A DNA stretch of 7,149 nt from Caldifarciminota bacterium (GCA_016935775.1 JAFGQF010000269.1:1-7149), one strand, 5' to 3'. Counted from the stretch's first letter, positions 1 through 6,689 are shown. The notes: generated by a model not told the origin, from the letters alone. Numbers and translations: made by a program.

Positions 1-7
1 AAGTGCA

Positions 8-229
8 AGTGGCGAGTGGCGAATGACGAATGAACCGCGCGGATACCGGTCGGCGGTTTTGATTTCTGGTTTCTGCAATCTGACTTCGCTTTCGCTGTAT
101 CCCACCCTCTCCGCTTCAACGAAGTGCGAATGACGAATGAGCCGGACCGCTGCGGTCTGGGATCTGACTTCTGCGTTCTGCAATCTGACTTCTGACTTCG
201 CTTTCGCTGAATCCCACCCTCCCCATTTC
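8..229. repeat. Two-copy modular intergenic repeat made of 7-base words
   Basis: Two copies of a composite unit lie in tandem, about 8-117 and 122-229, offset by 105-112 bases. Each copy has the same order of parts. First come heptamers of the type AATGACG (22-28 and 29-35; 122-128, 129-135 and 136-142). Next is a GC-rich inverted repeat (33-58; 145-157). Then follows a run of heptamers starting mostly with TC (six at 65-106, eight at 163-218). The shared 15-mer at 19-33 and 126-140 is identical, as is the 17-mer at 71-87 and 176-192, and the 22-base block at 88-109 and 200-221 differs at one position. Copy 2 has two more heptamers than copy 1, as slippage or word duplication would give. No credible gene is present. 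It may be a dispersed family in this genome, but one window cannot show that. Confidence 0.8.
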
Positions 230-264
230 GGCCGGGGCGAAGAAGGTGTGTTTCCTCACGACGA

Positions 265-282
265 CCGCAGCCCGTGCTGCGG
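265..282. other. GC-rich hairpin, 7-bp stem and 4-base loop
   Basis: CCGCAGC (265-271) pairs perfectly with GCTGCGG (276-282) around the loop CCGT. No T-run follows on either strand, so it is not a convincing intrinsic terminator. The ACCGC...GCGG arms match the inverted repeats in the two upstream repeat copies, so this may be the remnant of a third copy. It sits about 45 bases upstream of the promoter-like sequence of the next gene. A regulatory role is possible but nothing visible requires it. Confidence 0.5.
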
Positions 283-326
283 GTTCGCTTAGCCCGGAAT
301 CCGACTCTGGACCGGTCTTCCTCTGG

Positions 327-355
327 GTGACAGGCGCGGGAACTGCTGCTATCAT
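327..355 (+). promoter_or_regulatory. Sigma70-like promoter for the membrane protein gene
   Basis: A -35 element GTGACA (327-332, five of six consensus bases) and a -10 element TATCAT (350-355, five of six) are separated by exactly 17 bases. A transcript would begin near 362. That leaves a leader of about 20 bases containing the AAGGAGG ribosome binding site (371-377) before the ATG at 382. The perfect 8-base palindrome GACCGGTC (310-317) lies 9 bases upstream of the -35 element and could be a regulator site, though a palindrome this short is weak evidence. Confidence 0.6.
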
Positions 356-381
356 AGTCCAGAAGCAGACAAGGAGGACTG

Positions 382-1221
382 ATGGCAAACCACTCAGATT
401 CCGGCGGCCCGGCAGTCGTTTCAGTGCCGCGCGTGTGGCTCTGGTTTTCCTCGCTGGTTGCGGTCCTGGTCACTCTTACCAGCCTGCTCGGGATACTCGT
501 GCCGGCCACTTACTCCCGCGAGGCCGGGGCCTGGGCAATCCAGGCGGTCGGCCAGGACTGGGCCAACTTGGCGGTTGTTGTCCTGCTGTTGGCCAGCACG
601 TGGCACGTGTACCGGCGGTCTGCCCGGGCATTCCTGGTTTGGCTTGGAGCCCACCTGTACCTGGTCTACGCGTTCGCCATCTACGCATTCGCGGTCCATT
701 TTCAGTTCCTGTTCCTTGTCTATGTCGCGGTGCTCGGGCTGTCGTTCTACTCGCTGGTCGTCGGGGCGCGGTCGTTCGACCCGGACCGGCTTGCCGGGAA
801 GATGCCCGGCGGCGGCAGGGCGCGGGCGGCGGGCGTGCTGTTGCTGGTCATCGGCGCGTTGTTCGGGTTGCTCTGGCTCGGGGAGATCGTGCCCGCGCTG
901 CTGGGCGGTACGGTGCCGGCGGCGCTGGCCGAGACCGGGCTGTGGGTGAATCCCGTGCACGTGCTCGACCTTGCCATCCTGTTGCCGGCAATGGTCCTCG
1001 CCGGGGTCTCGCTGCTCCGGGACCGGTCCGCCGGCAAGGTGCTGGCGGTGCCGCTGCTGGTCTTTGCTCTGACGATGGGCCTGGGAATCGTGGTGATGTT
1101 TGGGTTGTCCGCGGCCCGGGGTTTGGACTGGCCGAAGCCGGCCGCCGCGCTCATCGCGGTCATAATGGGCTTGAGCGCTTGGTTCGCGGTCCGCTGGCTG
1201 CGCGGGATGAGGTCGGGCTAG
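382..1221 (+). CDS. Uncharacterised polytopic inner-membrane protein, about 8 TM helices
   Basis: This 279-residue protein is dominated by hydrophobic segments. I read about eight membrane helices, near residues 18-40, 61-77, 83-104, 107-127, 148-170, 192-212, 218-241 and 253-271. The longest soluble loops are around 41-60 and 128-147, the latter carrying several basic residues. There is no signal peptide, nucleotide-binding motif or catalytic signature. The stretches GQDWANL (57-63) and NPVHVLDLAILLPA (190-203) look like conserved patches of a widespread family of unknown function, as far as I recall, and no named domain can be assigned. The ATG at 382 is supported by AGGAGG at 372-377, with a short 4-base spacing, and by a well-placed promoter. 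The gene appears monocistronic. Its TAG stop overlaps the stop of the convergent reductase gene. That it is a real gene is near certain; its function is unknown. Confidence 0.9.
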   Translation: MANHSDSGGPAVVSVPRVWLWFSSLVAVLVTLTSLLGILVPATYSREAGAWAIQAVGQDWANLAVVVLLLASTWHVYRRSARAFLVWLGAHLYLVYAFAIYAFAVHFQFLFLVYVAVLGLSFYSLVVGARSFDPDRLAGKMPGGGRARAAGVLLLVIGALFGLLWLGEIVPALLGGTVPAALAETGLWVNPVHVLDLAILLPAMVLAGVSLLRDRSAGKVLAVPLLVFALTMGLGIVVMFGLSAARGLDWPKPAAALIAVIMGLSAWFAVRWLRGMRSG

Positions 1222-2375
1222 CCGGCGAGCGGCGCGAGCGACGCTGCGACTTCCTTGAGCAGTTGCGGGATGGCGAGCTGCTGCGGGCACTTCTCGACGC
1301 ACTGGCCGCATTCGTTGCAGGCGTCGAGCTTGAGCGCGGGGCCCAGCGCGCGGTACTGGAGCCTCAGGTCGCGCGATTCGGGGAACATCCCGAACTCGTT
1401 GTGGAACTGGAAGGCGAGCGGGATGCGCACGCCCTGCGGGCAGGGCTGGCAGTAGTTGCAGCCGGTGCAGCCGATGCGGCGCAGTCGGCGGTAGGCGGCG
1501 GCAACCCGGTCAATCGTCCGGCGCTGGTCCGGGGTGAGGTTGCCGGGCCGCGACCGGCGGGCGGCCGCGATGTTCTGTTCGAGCTGTTCCATCGAGCTCA
1601 TCCCGCTCAGAACCATCGAGACTTCGGGCTGGTCCCATGCCCAGCGCAGCAGCCACTCGGCCACCGGCCGCCCGGGCCGGAGTTTCTCCCAGAGGCGGCG
1701 GATGCTTGGGGGATGGGGGCCGACGAGGTCGCCGCCGCGCAGGGGTTCCATCACGACGATGCCGAGCCCGCGCTTCGCGGCGTAGCGGACCCCGGCGCGA
1801 CCGGCCTGCTCCCGGGTGTCGACGATGTTGTACTGAACCTGGGCAAAGGCCCAGTCGTGGGCGCCAACGATTTCCCGGAACAGCGGCAGCCGGTCGTGGA
1901 AGGAGAAGGCGATGTGACGGATCCGGCCCTCGCGGCGGGCAGTTTCCAGGAAGTCGAGCGCGCCCTGTTCCTTTGCTATTGCCCAGGTCCGGGCGCTGAG
2001 CCCGTGGAGCAGGTAGAAGTCGAGGTAGTCTGTTCCCAGCCGGCGGAGCTGGGTGCGCAGGAACCGATTGAAGTCGGCCGGCTTCCTGACCAGCCAGATG
2101 GGCAGCTTGTCGGCAATCATCACCCGGTCGCGGGGCAGGTCCTTGAGAGCCTTGCGGACGATGACCTCGCTCCAGCCCTGGTGGTAGCCCCAGGCGGTGT
2201 CGAAGTAGTTGATGCCCAGGTCGAACGCGCGGTGCATCATCCGGATTGCGCCGGCGAGGTCAACGCCCATCCTGCGCTTGGTGTCCTTGCTGCCCGCGAG
2301 CATCGGCAGCCGCATCGCGCCGAAGCCGAGGACCGGGACCCGGATGTTGCCTTGCCCGAGCCGGCGATACTGCAT
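1218..2375 (-). CDS. Aldo/keto reductase with C-terminal 4Fe-4S ferredoxin domain
   Basis: This 385-residue cytoplasmic protein is an NAD(P)H-type oxidoreductase. The N-terminal TIM-barrel domain (about 1-290) has the full aldo/keto reductase tetrad: Asp59 in NYFDTA, Tyr64, Lys90 in ADKLP and His124 in YLLHG. The C-terminal part carries two four-cysteine clusters. Cys303, 306, 309 and 312 lie in CTGCNYCQPCP, and Cys353, 356, 359 and 363 in CNECGQCVEKCP, which fits two [4Fe-4S] centres. This architecture is the known ferredoxin-type aldo/keto reductase family (COG1453-like); physiological substrates of most members are not established. The ATG at 2375 starts the protein at the canonical family N-terminus (MxYRxLG...LGFGxMRLP). 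The frame stays open upstream to 2534, but that extension would cross a terminator and the end of the next gene. No Shine-Dalgarno sequence precedes the ATG. The gene is separate from the beta-helix operon to its right. Confidence 0.93.
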   Translation of the reverse strand: MQYRRLGQGNIRVPVLGFGAMRLPMLAGSKDTKRRMGVDLAGAIRMMHRAFDLGINYFDTAWGYHQGWSEVIVRKALKDLPRDRVMIADKLPIWLVRKPADFNRFLRTQLRRLGTDYLDFYLLHGLSARTWAIAKEQGALDFLETARREGRIRHIAFSFHDRLPLFREIVGAHDWAFAQVQYNIVDTREQAGRAGVRYAAKRGLGIVVMEPLRGGDLVGPHPPSIRRLWEKLRPGRPVAEWLLRWAWDQPEVSMVLSGMSSMEQLEQNIAAARRSRPGNLTPDQRRTIDRVAAAYRRLRRIGCTGCNYCQPCPQGVRIPLAFQFHNEFGMFPESRDLRLQYRALGPALKLDACNECGQCVEKCPQQLAIPQLLKEVAASLAPLAG

Positions 2376-2382
2376 CGGGTCG

Positions 2383-2410
2383 AGTCTAGCTGTCCCGGGG
2401 TACGGGTCAA
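2383..2410 (-). promoter_or_regulatory. Promoter-like sequence abutting the reductase start (possible leaderless mRNA)
   Basis: Read on the minus strand, TTGACC (2410-2405, five of six -35 consensus bases) and TAGACT (2388-2383, four of six -10 bases, keeping the first T, the A and the final T) are 16 bases apart. Only 7 bases separate the -10 element from the ATG at 2375. Transcription would therefore start at or next to the start codon. This agrees with the lack of a ribosome binding site upstream of the ATG. The terminator just upstream also implies that the gene needs its own promoter. Confidence 0.5.
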
Positions 2411-2423
2411 GGGCCGCGCCGGC

Positions 2424-2468
2424 GAAACAGAACGGCTGCGGGGCGACCGAGTGGCCGCCCCGCTGCCG
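2424..2468 (-). terminator. Intrinsic terminator of the receptor/beta-helix operon
   Basis: An extended stem starts 13 bases beyond the beta-helix gene's stop codon. An 8-bp core (2438-2445 with 2456-2463) is extended outwards by 4 bp (2433-2436 with 2465-2468) and inwards by 2 bp. Each extension is set off by a single mismatch, and the loop is GAGT. On the minus strand the stem is followed by TTCTGTTT, a moderate U-tract. Position, stem strength and U-tract all fit Rho-independent termination of leftward transcription. The other strand has no comparable T-run, so it is unlikely to act rightwards. Confidence 0.72.
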
Positions 2469-2481
2469 GAAAGAGCGCGGA

Positions 2482-3765
2482 CTAGTTCTGGGCGTTGGTG
2501 GTCCAGCCCTTGGTCCAGTCTTTGTTCGGGTCAACGCCGCCGATGAAGTTCACCTGTTCGAAGAACCCGTCGTTGGGCGGGCTTGCGACCGGGTGGGTGA
2601 GCGCTTCTCCGGTGGGGATGAAGTTCCAGCTCGAGGTGTTGTAGGGGTCGGTGACCGGCAGCGCCGTAGCCTCGGCGTTGTTCGTCATCGTGGTGAGCGC
2701 AAACGTGCGAACATAGTTGCCGTTGAGGGTGTCGCCGTCCTCGGTGAAGTTCTTGGCATTGAAGAACAGGCTGTTGTCGACGATAAGCGAGCCGTCGCCG
2801 GCGTTGAGCCAGGTCTGGTCGTGGTCGATGTCGAGGCCGCAGCCGTTGAAGCCCGCCACGATACCGTTGTACCACTTGCCCTTGGTGCCCTCGCGCAGCA
2901 GCATGCCGTCGTCCGATTTCTCGGAGGTCGGCACACCGATCATCGTGAAGTTGTAGATCTGCGGGTTGGAGAAGGGCTCGGCGGCATTGTCGTCGCCCGA
3001 GTTGTCGCACTCGAAGCCGTTGTCCGAGGCATCGGCGTACTGCTGGGCGACGATGTACTGCGCCTTGCCCTGCCAGCCGTCGGTGTAGTCGAAACAGTCG
3101 TCGGCGATGCCGGTGAGCAGGACGTGCTTGATGTTGCAGGTGCCGCCGAAGAACTCGATGCCGTCGTCCTTGTTCATGTGGACCTGGACGTAGTCCACCT
3201 CGGTCCCGGAGCCGACGCCCTGGAAGGCGATTCCGTTGAGCTCGTTGTCCGGGCTGATTTCGCGGCCGGCGTACTCGACGCGGACGTACTTGAGCTTGCC
3301 GGAGTTGTCGGCCGGGTCGGTGCCGCCGTAGTAGCCGGTGCCGCCCTCGCCGTAGGCCTCGTCGCCCGAGTTGAGCGGGGCCCGGCCGTTGAGAATCAGG
3401 CCGCCCCAGTCGCTCCGGCCGCGCTGGCCGACGGGCTTGTCGCTGGTCAGTACGATCGGCTTGTCGGCGGTGCCGACGGCGATGAGCTTCGAGCCGCGGT
3501 TGACGACGAGCATGCCCTTGGTCGAGCTCTCGCCGTAAATCGTGACGCCGGGCTCGATGGTGAGCACGGTCTCGTTGACGCCGTCGCCGACGAAGACGCC
3601 GCCCCGGAGGATGACGGTGTCGCCTTCCTTCCAGGTGGTGTTCTCGGTGATGGTGCCGGTCTTGATCTTGCTTTCCGGCTCGGGGTCCGGGTCGGGGCTC
3701 CCGCAGGTGCCGGCCACCATCAGGGCGGCGAGCATCACTGCAAGTGCTACGCTGGCCAGTTTCAT
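2482..3765 (-). CDS. Exported right-handed beta-helix protein, possible lipoprotein, partner of the TBDR
   Basis: This 427-residue protein has an export signal: MK, then a hydrophobic run to about residue 19. The following AGT-Cys21 is an atypical lipobox, so either lipid anchoring at Cys21 or ordinary signal-peptidase cleavage is possible. A short acidic proline-rich linker (about 22-32) leads to the folded part. The motifs TIEPGVTIYG (69-78), GTADKPIVLTS (98-108) and SDWGGLILNGRAP (118-130) are typical of a known family of secreted parallel beta-helix proteins. Recurrent DDG-like turns at 200, 222, 248 and 285 and an acidic GLDIDHD at 310-316 suggest stacked rungs. It ends in FFEQVNFIGG...DWTKGW, which I also associate with this family. 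A strong AGGAGG (3778-3773), 7 bases before the ATG, fixes the start. The gene lies 47 bases after the TBDR and before a terminator, so it is the last gene of a two-gene operon. Surface substrate binding is inferred; no enzyme active site is recognised. Confidence 0.87.
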   Translation of the reverse strand: MKLASVALAVMLAALMVAGTCGSPDPDPEPESKIKTGTITENTTWKEGDTVILRGGVFVGDGVNETVLTIEPGVTIYGESSTKGMLVVNRGSKLIAVGTADKPIVLTSDKPVGQRGRSDWGGLILNGRAPLNSGDEAYGEGGTGYYGGTDPADNSGKLKYVRVEYAGREISPDNELNGIAFQGVGSGTEVDYVQVHMNKDDGIEFFGGTCNIKHVLLTGIADDCFDYTDGWQGKAQYIVAQQYADASDNGFECDNSGDDNAAEPFSNPQIYNFTMIGVPTSEKSDDGMLLREGTKGKWYNGIVAGFNGCGLDIDHDQTWLNAGDGSLIVDNSLFFNAKNFTEDGDTLNGNYVRTFALTTMTNNAEATALPVTDPYNTSSWNFIPTGEALTHPVASPPNDGFFEQVNFIGGVDPNKDWTKGWTTNAQN

Positions 3766-3812
3766 ACTGGTTCCTCCTGTTTTTCCGACTGTGCGGTCAT
3801 CGCGGGCATTCG

Positions 3813-6629
3813 CTAGAGGGAGTAGCTCACCCCGAGCGAGAAGGACCGGCCGGTCCGGTAGACGCGCTGGGGCTTGCCTCCCTGGGTGAAGCGGGTCTTC
3901 GCATCGAGCAGGTTCCCGGCGCTGAGCTTGACGCCGGCGCGGCCGAGGAAACGCTGGCTGACGGTGAAGTCCAGCTTCGGCACCGGCTCCTCGTAGTAGT
4001 CCGGGGTCCGGTACTTGCCGACCGCGGCGATGCGGCGGCCGGAGACGTTGTACATCAGCGAGGTCCGGAGCCCGAGCCCGGGGTCCCGGTACTCGAGCCC
4101 GAGGTTGACGACATAGGGCGACTGGCCCTGGAGCGGCCGCTCCCGGTTGGTTTCGGGCGAGGAGTTGGCGGTGTCGAGGACGACATGCGACTCGACCAGA
4201 GCGAGGTTGCCGGACAGCCCGAACCCGGAGAGTGCCGGGGCGAGGTGATGAAGCCCGACGCCTGCCTCGAGCTCGAACCGCCAGTTGTAGGCCGAGAGGG
4301 CGTTGCGCCAGGTCCAGGTTATCTCGGTGGCGTTCTCCAGCCCGACCTCGATCGGGTTGGTGAAGTGCTTGTAGAAGACGGCGAAGGAGAGGTGTTCACC
4401 GGTTGCCGGGTACCATTCCCAGCGCAGGTCGTAGTTATGGATCACCGCCCGCTTCAGGCTGGTGTCGCCGACCGTGGCGTAGCCGCCGACATCGGTGAAC
4501 TCGAAGGGCGAGAGCTCGCGGAAGCTCGGCCGGGAGACGGTCCGGGCGAATGCCGCCCGCAGGTTCATCTCTTCGGCAAACGCCCAGGTCAGGTTGAGCG
4601 AGGGGAGTAGGTCGGTCTTCGATATCAGCCCGATGAGCGGAGGGGCCGTCGGGTTGAACAGTTCGTAGGTGCGGACCCGCTGAAACGAGTGCTCGACCCG
4701 GGCGCCGCCCAGCAGCCGGAGGTTGCGGACCAGCGGCATGTCCACCATCGCGTAACCCGCCCCGAGCAACTGCATCCCGCCGTAGTTGTCGGTCGGCCGG
4801 GTGTCCTCCTCGAGCTGGAACCCGTCGGGCCGGATGTTCTCGGGGCTGAAGATCAGCTCCGGGTCCTGGTAGGTATTGACGCCGTGCCAGTCCTGCGGTT
4901 TGAACCGGAAGCGCCGGCTGTCGATCGCCCGGTTCTTGTAAATAAAGCTTCCGCCCAGCACCAGCTTTGATGGCAGAGAAGACCATTGCTTGAAAGGAGA
5001 AGTCCAATCGGCCGCAACGTCGGCGTTGTGGTCGGTCAGACTGCTGAAGAAGCGACTGCCGCTGTTGGTCTCATCAGCCAGGCGGAAGCGATTGCTGCCG
5101 ATTTCGGCTTCGTAAAGCACCTCGCGCGTGTCGGGTTCGTCGCGGGTGGCGAGAGCGTAGTTGGCCCGCCAGTCGAGCCGGTTGCCCTGGCCGGAGAGCG
5201 AGTGCTCGCCCGACAGCCCGGTGGACAGCAGCGAACGCTGGATCCAGCGCAGCCGGTGTCCCATCTCGTCGAGGTTGTGGTCGCGGTTGGGCAGGATGTA
5301 GTAGGTCACGACCTCGTCCTGGGCGCTGCGGGTGTAGGTGGTCTTGAACCCGAGCTTGGCCGCGGGCGAGGGCTTGTAGCTGACGTTGAATATCCCGCCC
5401 CAGAGCACGTCGAACTGCGAGCTGCGCAGGGTGTCGATCGAATGCCGTGGTTCGAGGGTATCGCCCGCGCCCATCACGTAGTAGTAGGTGCTTTCCTGGT
5501 CGCGGAACGAGTAGCTGTTCTTGTAGGTGAGCGACGCGAGGTAGCCGAGCGGCCGGCCGCTGATTTCGTGCCGGTCGCCGTAGGTCAGGTCGAAGCTGCC
5601 GTTCATCGGGGCTTTCCGCAGCACCGGGCTCCAGACGTTGGCGAACGACTCGCCGAACCGCTCCAGCTCCTCCTCGGTGAAGCCGTAGCCGGAGAGCCCG
5701 CGCTCGACCAGCGGCTTGCCGCCCGAGGTTTCGCGGATGGCCGCCGGCATTCGCCGGGTGCCGTTGTCAAATCCCAGGAAGTCGAGCGCGCCGCCGTGGT
5801 AGGTCGCGAAGTCCCGGAACGTCGTGCCGCTGTTCATCCCGCCCGAAGCGCCGAACCGGGTGATGCGGTTGTCCGGGAAGTCCTTGGTGGTGAGCCGGAT
5901 CGAACCGCCGGCGAACTCGCCCGGCAGGTTCGGGGCAAAGGTCTTGGTGATGACGATGTCGTCGAGCAGCCCGGACGGGAAGATGTCGAAGGGAACGACC
6001 CGACGGTCGGGCTCGGGGCTGGGCAGGGTCGAGCCGTTCAGCGTCGCGCTGCTATAGCGCTCGTTGAGCCCGCGGACGAAGACGTACTTGCCGTCAACCA
6101 CCGACAGTCCGGTGACCCGCTTGAGGACGTCCGAGGCGCGCGCGTCCGGGGCCTTGGAGATTTGCTCGGCGGAGATGCCGGAACTGACCGTCGGCGCCCG
6201 CTGCTGGCTCGAGAGCAGGCCGGCGACCGTCGAACGGGCGCGCTCGGCCGTGACCGCGACAGCATCGAGCCGGATTGCGCGCGGGGAGAGGGCAATGTCG
6301 AGCCTGGTGGCACCGTCAGCAGCCACCTTGACGCCGGTGACCCGCGAGTCGGCATAGCCGAGCATCGAGGCGAGGCAGACGTAGTCTCCGGCCGGGACCG
6401 GGGCGATGTGGTAGTCGCCGTCGAGGTCGGTGGCCGCGCCGTGGTCGGTGTTCTCGATGATGATGTTGGCGAATGGCAGCGGTTCGCCGGTTTCGGAGTC
6501 GATAATCCTGCCCCTGACCTGGCCGGCAGACATGAGCCCGGTCAGCGCCGCCAGGCCGATGACGAGGAGAACGGCGCGGAGGCCGGTCCGCGATTCACCG
6601 GCGCGGGCAATTCTTCTTGGTCGGTTCAC
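3813..6629 (-). CDS. TonB-dependent outer-membrane receptor with N-terminal carboxypeptidase-regulatory-like domain
   Basis: This 938-residue outer-membrane transporter is powered through TonB/ExbBD, which are not in the window. A basic N-terminus (1-18) and a hydrophobic core (19-35) form the signal peptide. A carboxypeptidase-regulatory-like beta-sandwich follows (about 37-115: GQVRGRIIDSETGEPLPFA...GDYHIAPVPAGDY). LDAVAVTAER (121-130) is the likely TonB-box region. The plug (about 140-248) contains SDVLKRVTGLSV, VRGLNERYS (185-193), LNGSTLPSPEPDRR (197-210), FDIFPS (214-219) and LPGEFAGGSIRLTTK. The remainder is the beta-barrel, ending in GVSYSL; the last residue is Leu rather than the usual Phe. 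The plug motifs resemble a receptor class of Bacteroidota and Proteobacteria whose substrates vary, so no ligand is assigned. The start is GTG at 6629, supported by AGGAG at 6644-6640 with 10-base spacing. It is the first gene of the operon with the beta-helix protein. Confidence 0.95.
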   Translation of the reverse strand: MNRPRRIARAGESRTGLRAVLLVIGLAALTGLMSAGQVRGRIIDSETGEPLPFANIIIENTDHGAATDLDGDYHIAPVPAGDYVCLASMLGYADSRVTGVKVAADGATRLDIALSPRAIRLDAVAVTAERARSTVAGLLSSQQRAPTVSSGISAEQISKAPDARASDVLKRVTGLSVVDGKYVFVRGLNERYSSATLNGSTLPSPEPDRRVVPFDIFPSGLLDDIVITKTFAPNLPGEFAGGSIRLTTKDFPDNRITRFGASGGMNSGTTFRDFATYHGGALDFLGFDNGTRRMPAAIRETSGGKPLVERGLSGYGFTEEELERFGESFANVWSPVLRKAPMNGSFDLTYGDRHEISGRPLGYLASLTYKNSYSFRDQESTYYYVMGAGDTLEPRHSIDTLRSSQFDVLWGGIFNVSYKPSPAAKLGFKTTYTRSAQDEVVTYYILPNRDHNLDEMGHRLRWIQRSLLSTGLSGEHSLSGQGNRLDWRANYALATRDEPDTREVLYEAEIGSNRFRLADETNSGSRFFSSLTDHNADVAADWTSPFKQWSSLPSKLVLGGSFIYKNRAIDSRRFRFKPQDWHGVNTYQDPELIFSPENIRPDGFQLEEDTRPTDNYGGMQLLGAGYAMVDMPLVRNLRLLGGARVEHSFQRVRTYELFNPTAPPLIGLISKTDLLPSLNLTWAFAEEMNLRAAFARTVSRPSFRELSPFEFTDVGGYATVGDTSLKRAVIHNYDLRWEWYPATGEHLSFAVFYKHFTNPIEVGLENATEITWTWRNALSAYNWRFELEAGVGLHHLAPALSGFGLSGNLALVESHVVLDTANSSPETNRERPLQGQSPYVVNLGLEYRDPGLGLRTSLMYNVSGRRIAAVGKYRTPDYYEEPVPKLDFTVSQRFLGRAGVKLSAGNLLDAKTRFTQGGKPQRVYRTGRSFSLGVSYSL

Positions 6630-6639
6630 TACTCGATTT

Positions 6640-6644
6640 CTCCT
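6640..6644 (-). promoter_or_regulatory. Ribosome binding site fixing the GTG start of the receptor
   Basis: On the minus strand AGGAG lies within AAAGGAGAAA, 10 bases before GTG at 6629. No ATG in the right frame gives an intact signal peptide nearby, so the site supports the non-ATG start. Confidence 0.65.
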
Positions 6645-6670
6645 TTCTCGGTCTTCTGCTGCCTTGGGCC

Positions 6671-6689
6671 ACTATAAGCTGGTGACCAG
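6671..6689. promoter_or_regulatory. -10-like element and adjoining palindrome in the divergent intergenic region
   Basis: The 199 bases between the receptor (from 6629 leftwards) and the ATPase-like gene (from 6829 rightwards) must hold both promoters. On the minus strand TTATAGT (6677-6671) contains a -10-like TATAGT, about 40 bases before the receptor's GTG; no good -35 element lies 16-18 bases behind it. The perfect 5-1-5 palindrome CTGGTGACCAG (6679-6689) begins one base beyond and occupies the would-be spacer, a common place for an operator. On the plus strand TAATAT (6701-6706) is another -10-like sequence, also without a good -35. A 13-base-spaced direct repeat of GATTCG is at 6730-6735 and 6743-6748. 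The assignment is tentative. Confidence 0.35.

Noticed and set aside
145..157. Terminator for a gene left of the window at the GACCGC-T-GCGGTC dyad
   Set aside because: The stem is perfect, but the loop would be a single base and no T-run follows on either strand. It is better explained as the core of the repeat.
1..230. CRISPR array
   Set aside because: There are only two long repeat units, with internal short words and no uniform repeat and unique-spacer structure. No cas gene is present.
116..388. 90-codon minus-strand frame over the left intergenic repeats
   Set aside because: Much of the translation is just the heptamer repeat words (RSQIAERRSQI-like). It also covers the promoter of the membrane protein gene and has no recognisable domain.
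2376..2534. Upstream extension of the reductase by 53 codons
   Set aside because: It would include the terminator hairpin and overlap the 3' end of the beta-helix gene, and the added residues match nothing in the family. The ATG at 2375 gives the canonical N-terminus.
246..2546. 766-codon open frame on the plus strand spanning the membrane protein gene and the complement of the reductase
   Set aside because: It crosses two well-supported genes in other frames and translates to low-complexity Arg/Gly/Ala/Val-rich protein with no domain. Long antisense frames are expected in GC-rich coding DNA.
2209..3816. 535-codon plus-strand frame opposite the beta-helix gene
   Set aside because: Its Val/Asp/Gly/Ala-rich composition is typical of an antisense shadow. 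The minus-strand frame has a signal peptide, family motifs and a strong ribosome binding site.
4986..6677. 563-codon plus-strand frame opposite the receptor
   Set aside because: It is an antisense shadow of the TBDR, whose plug and barrel motifs are unmistakable.
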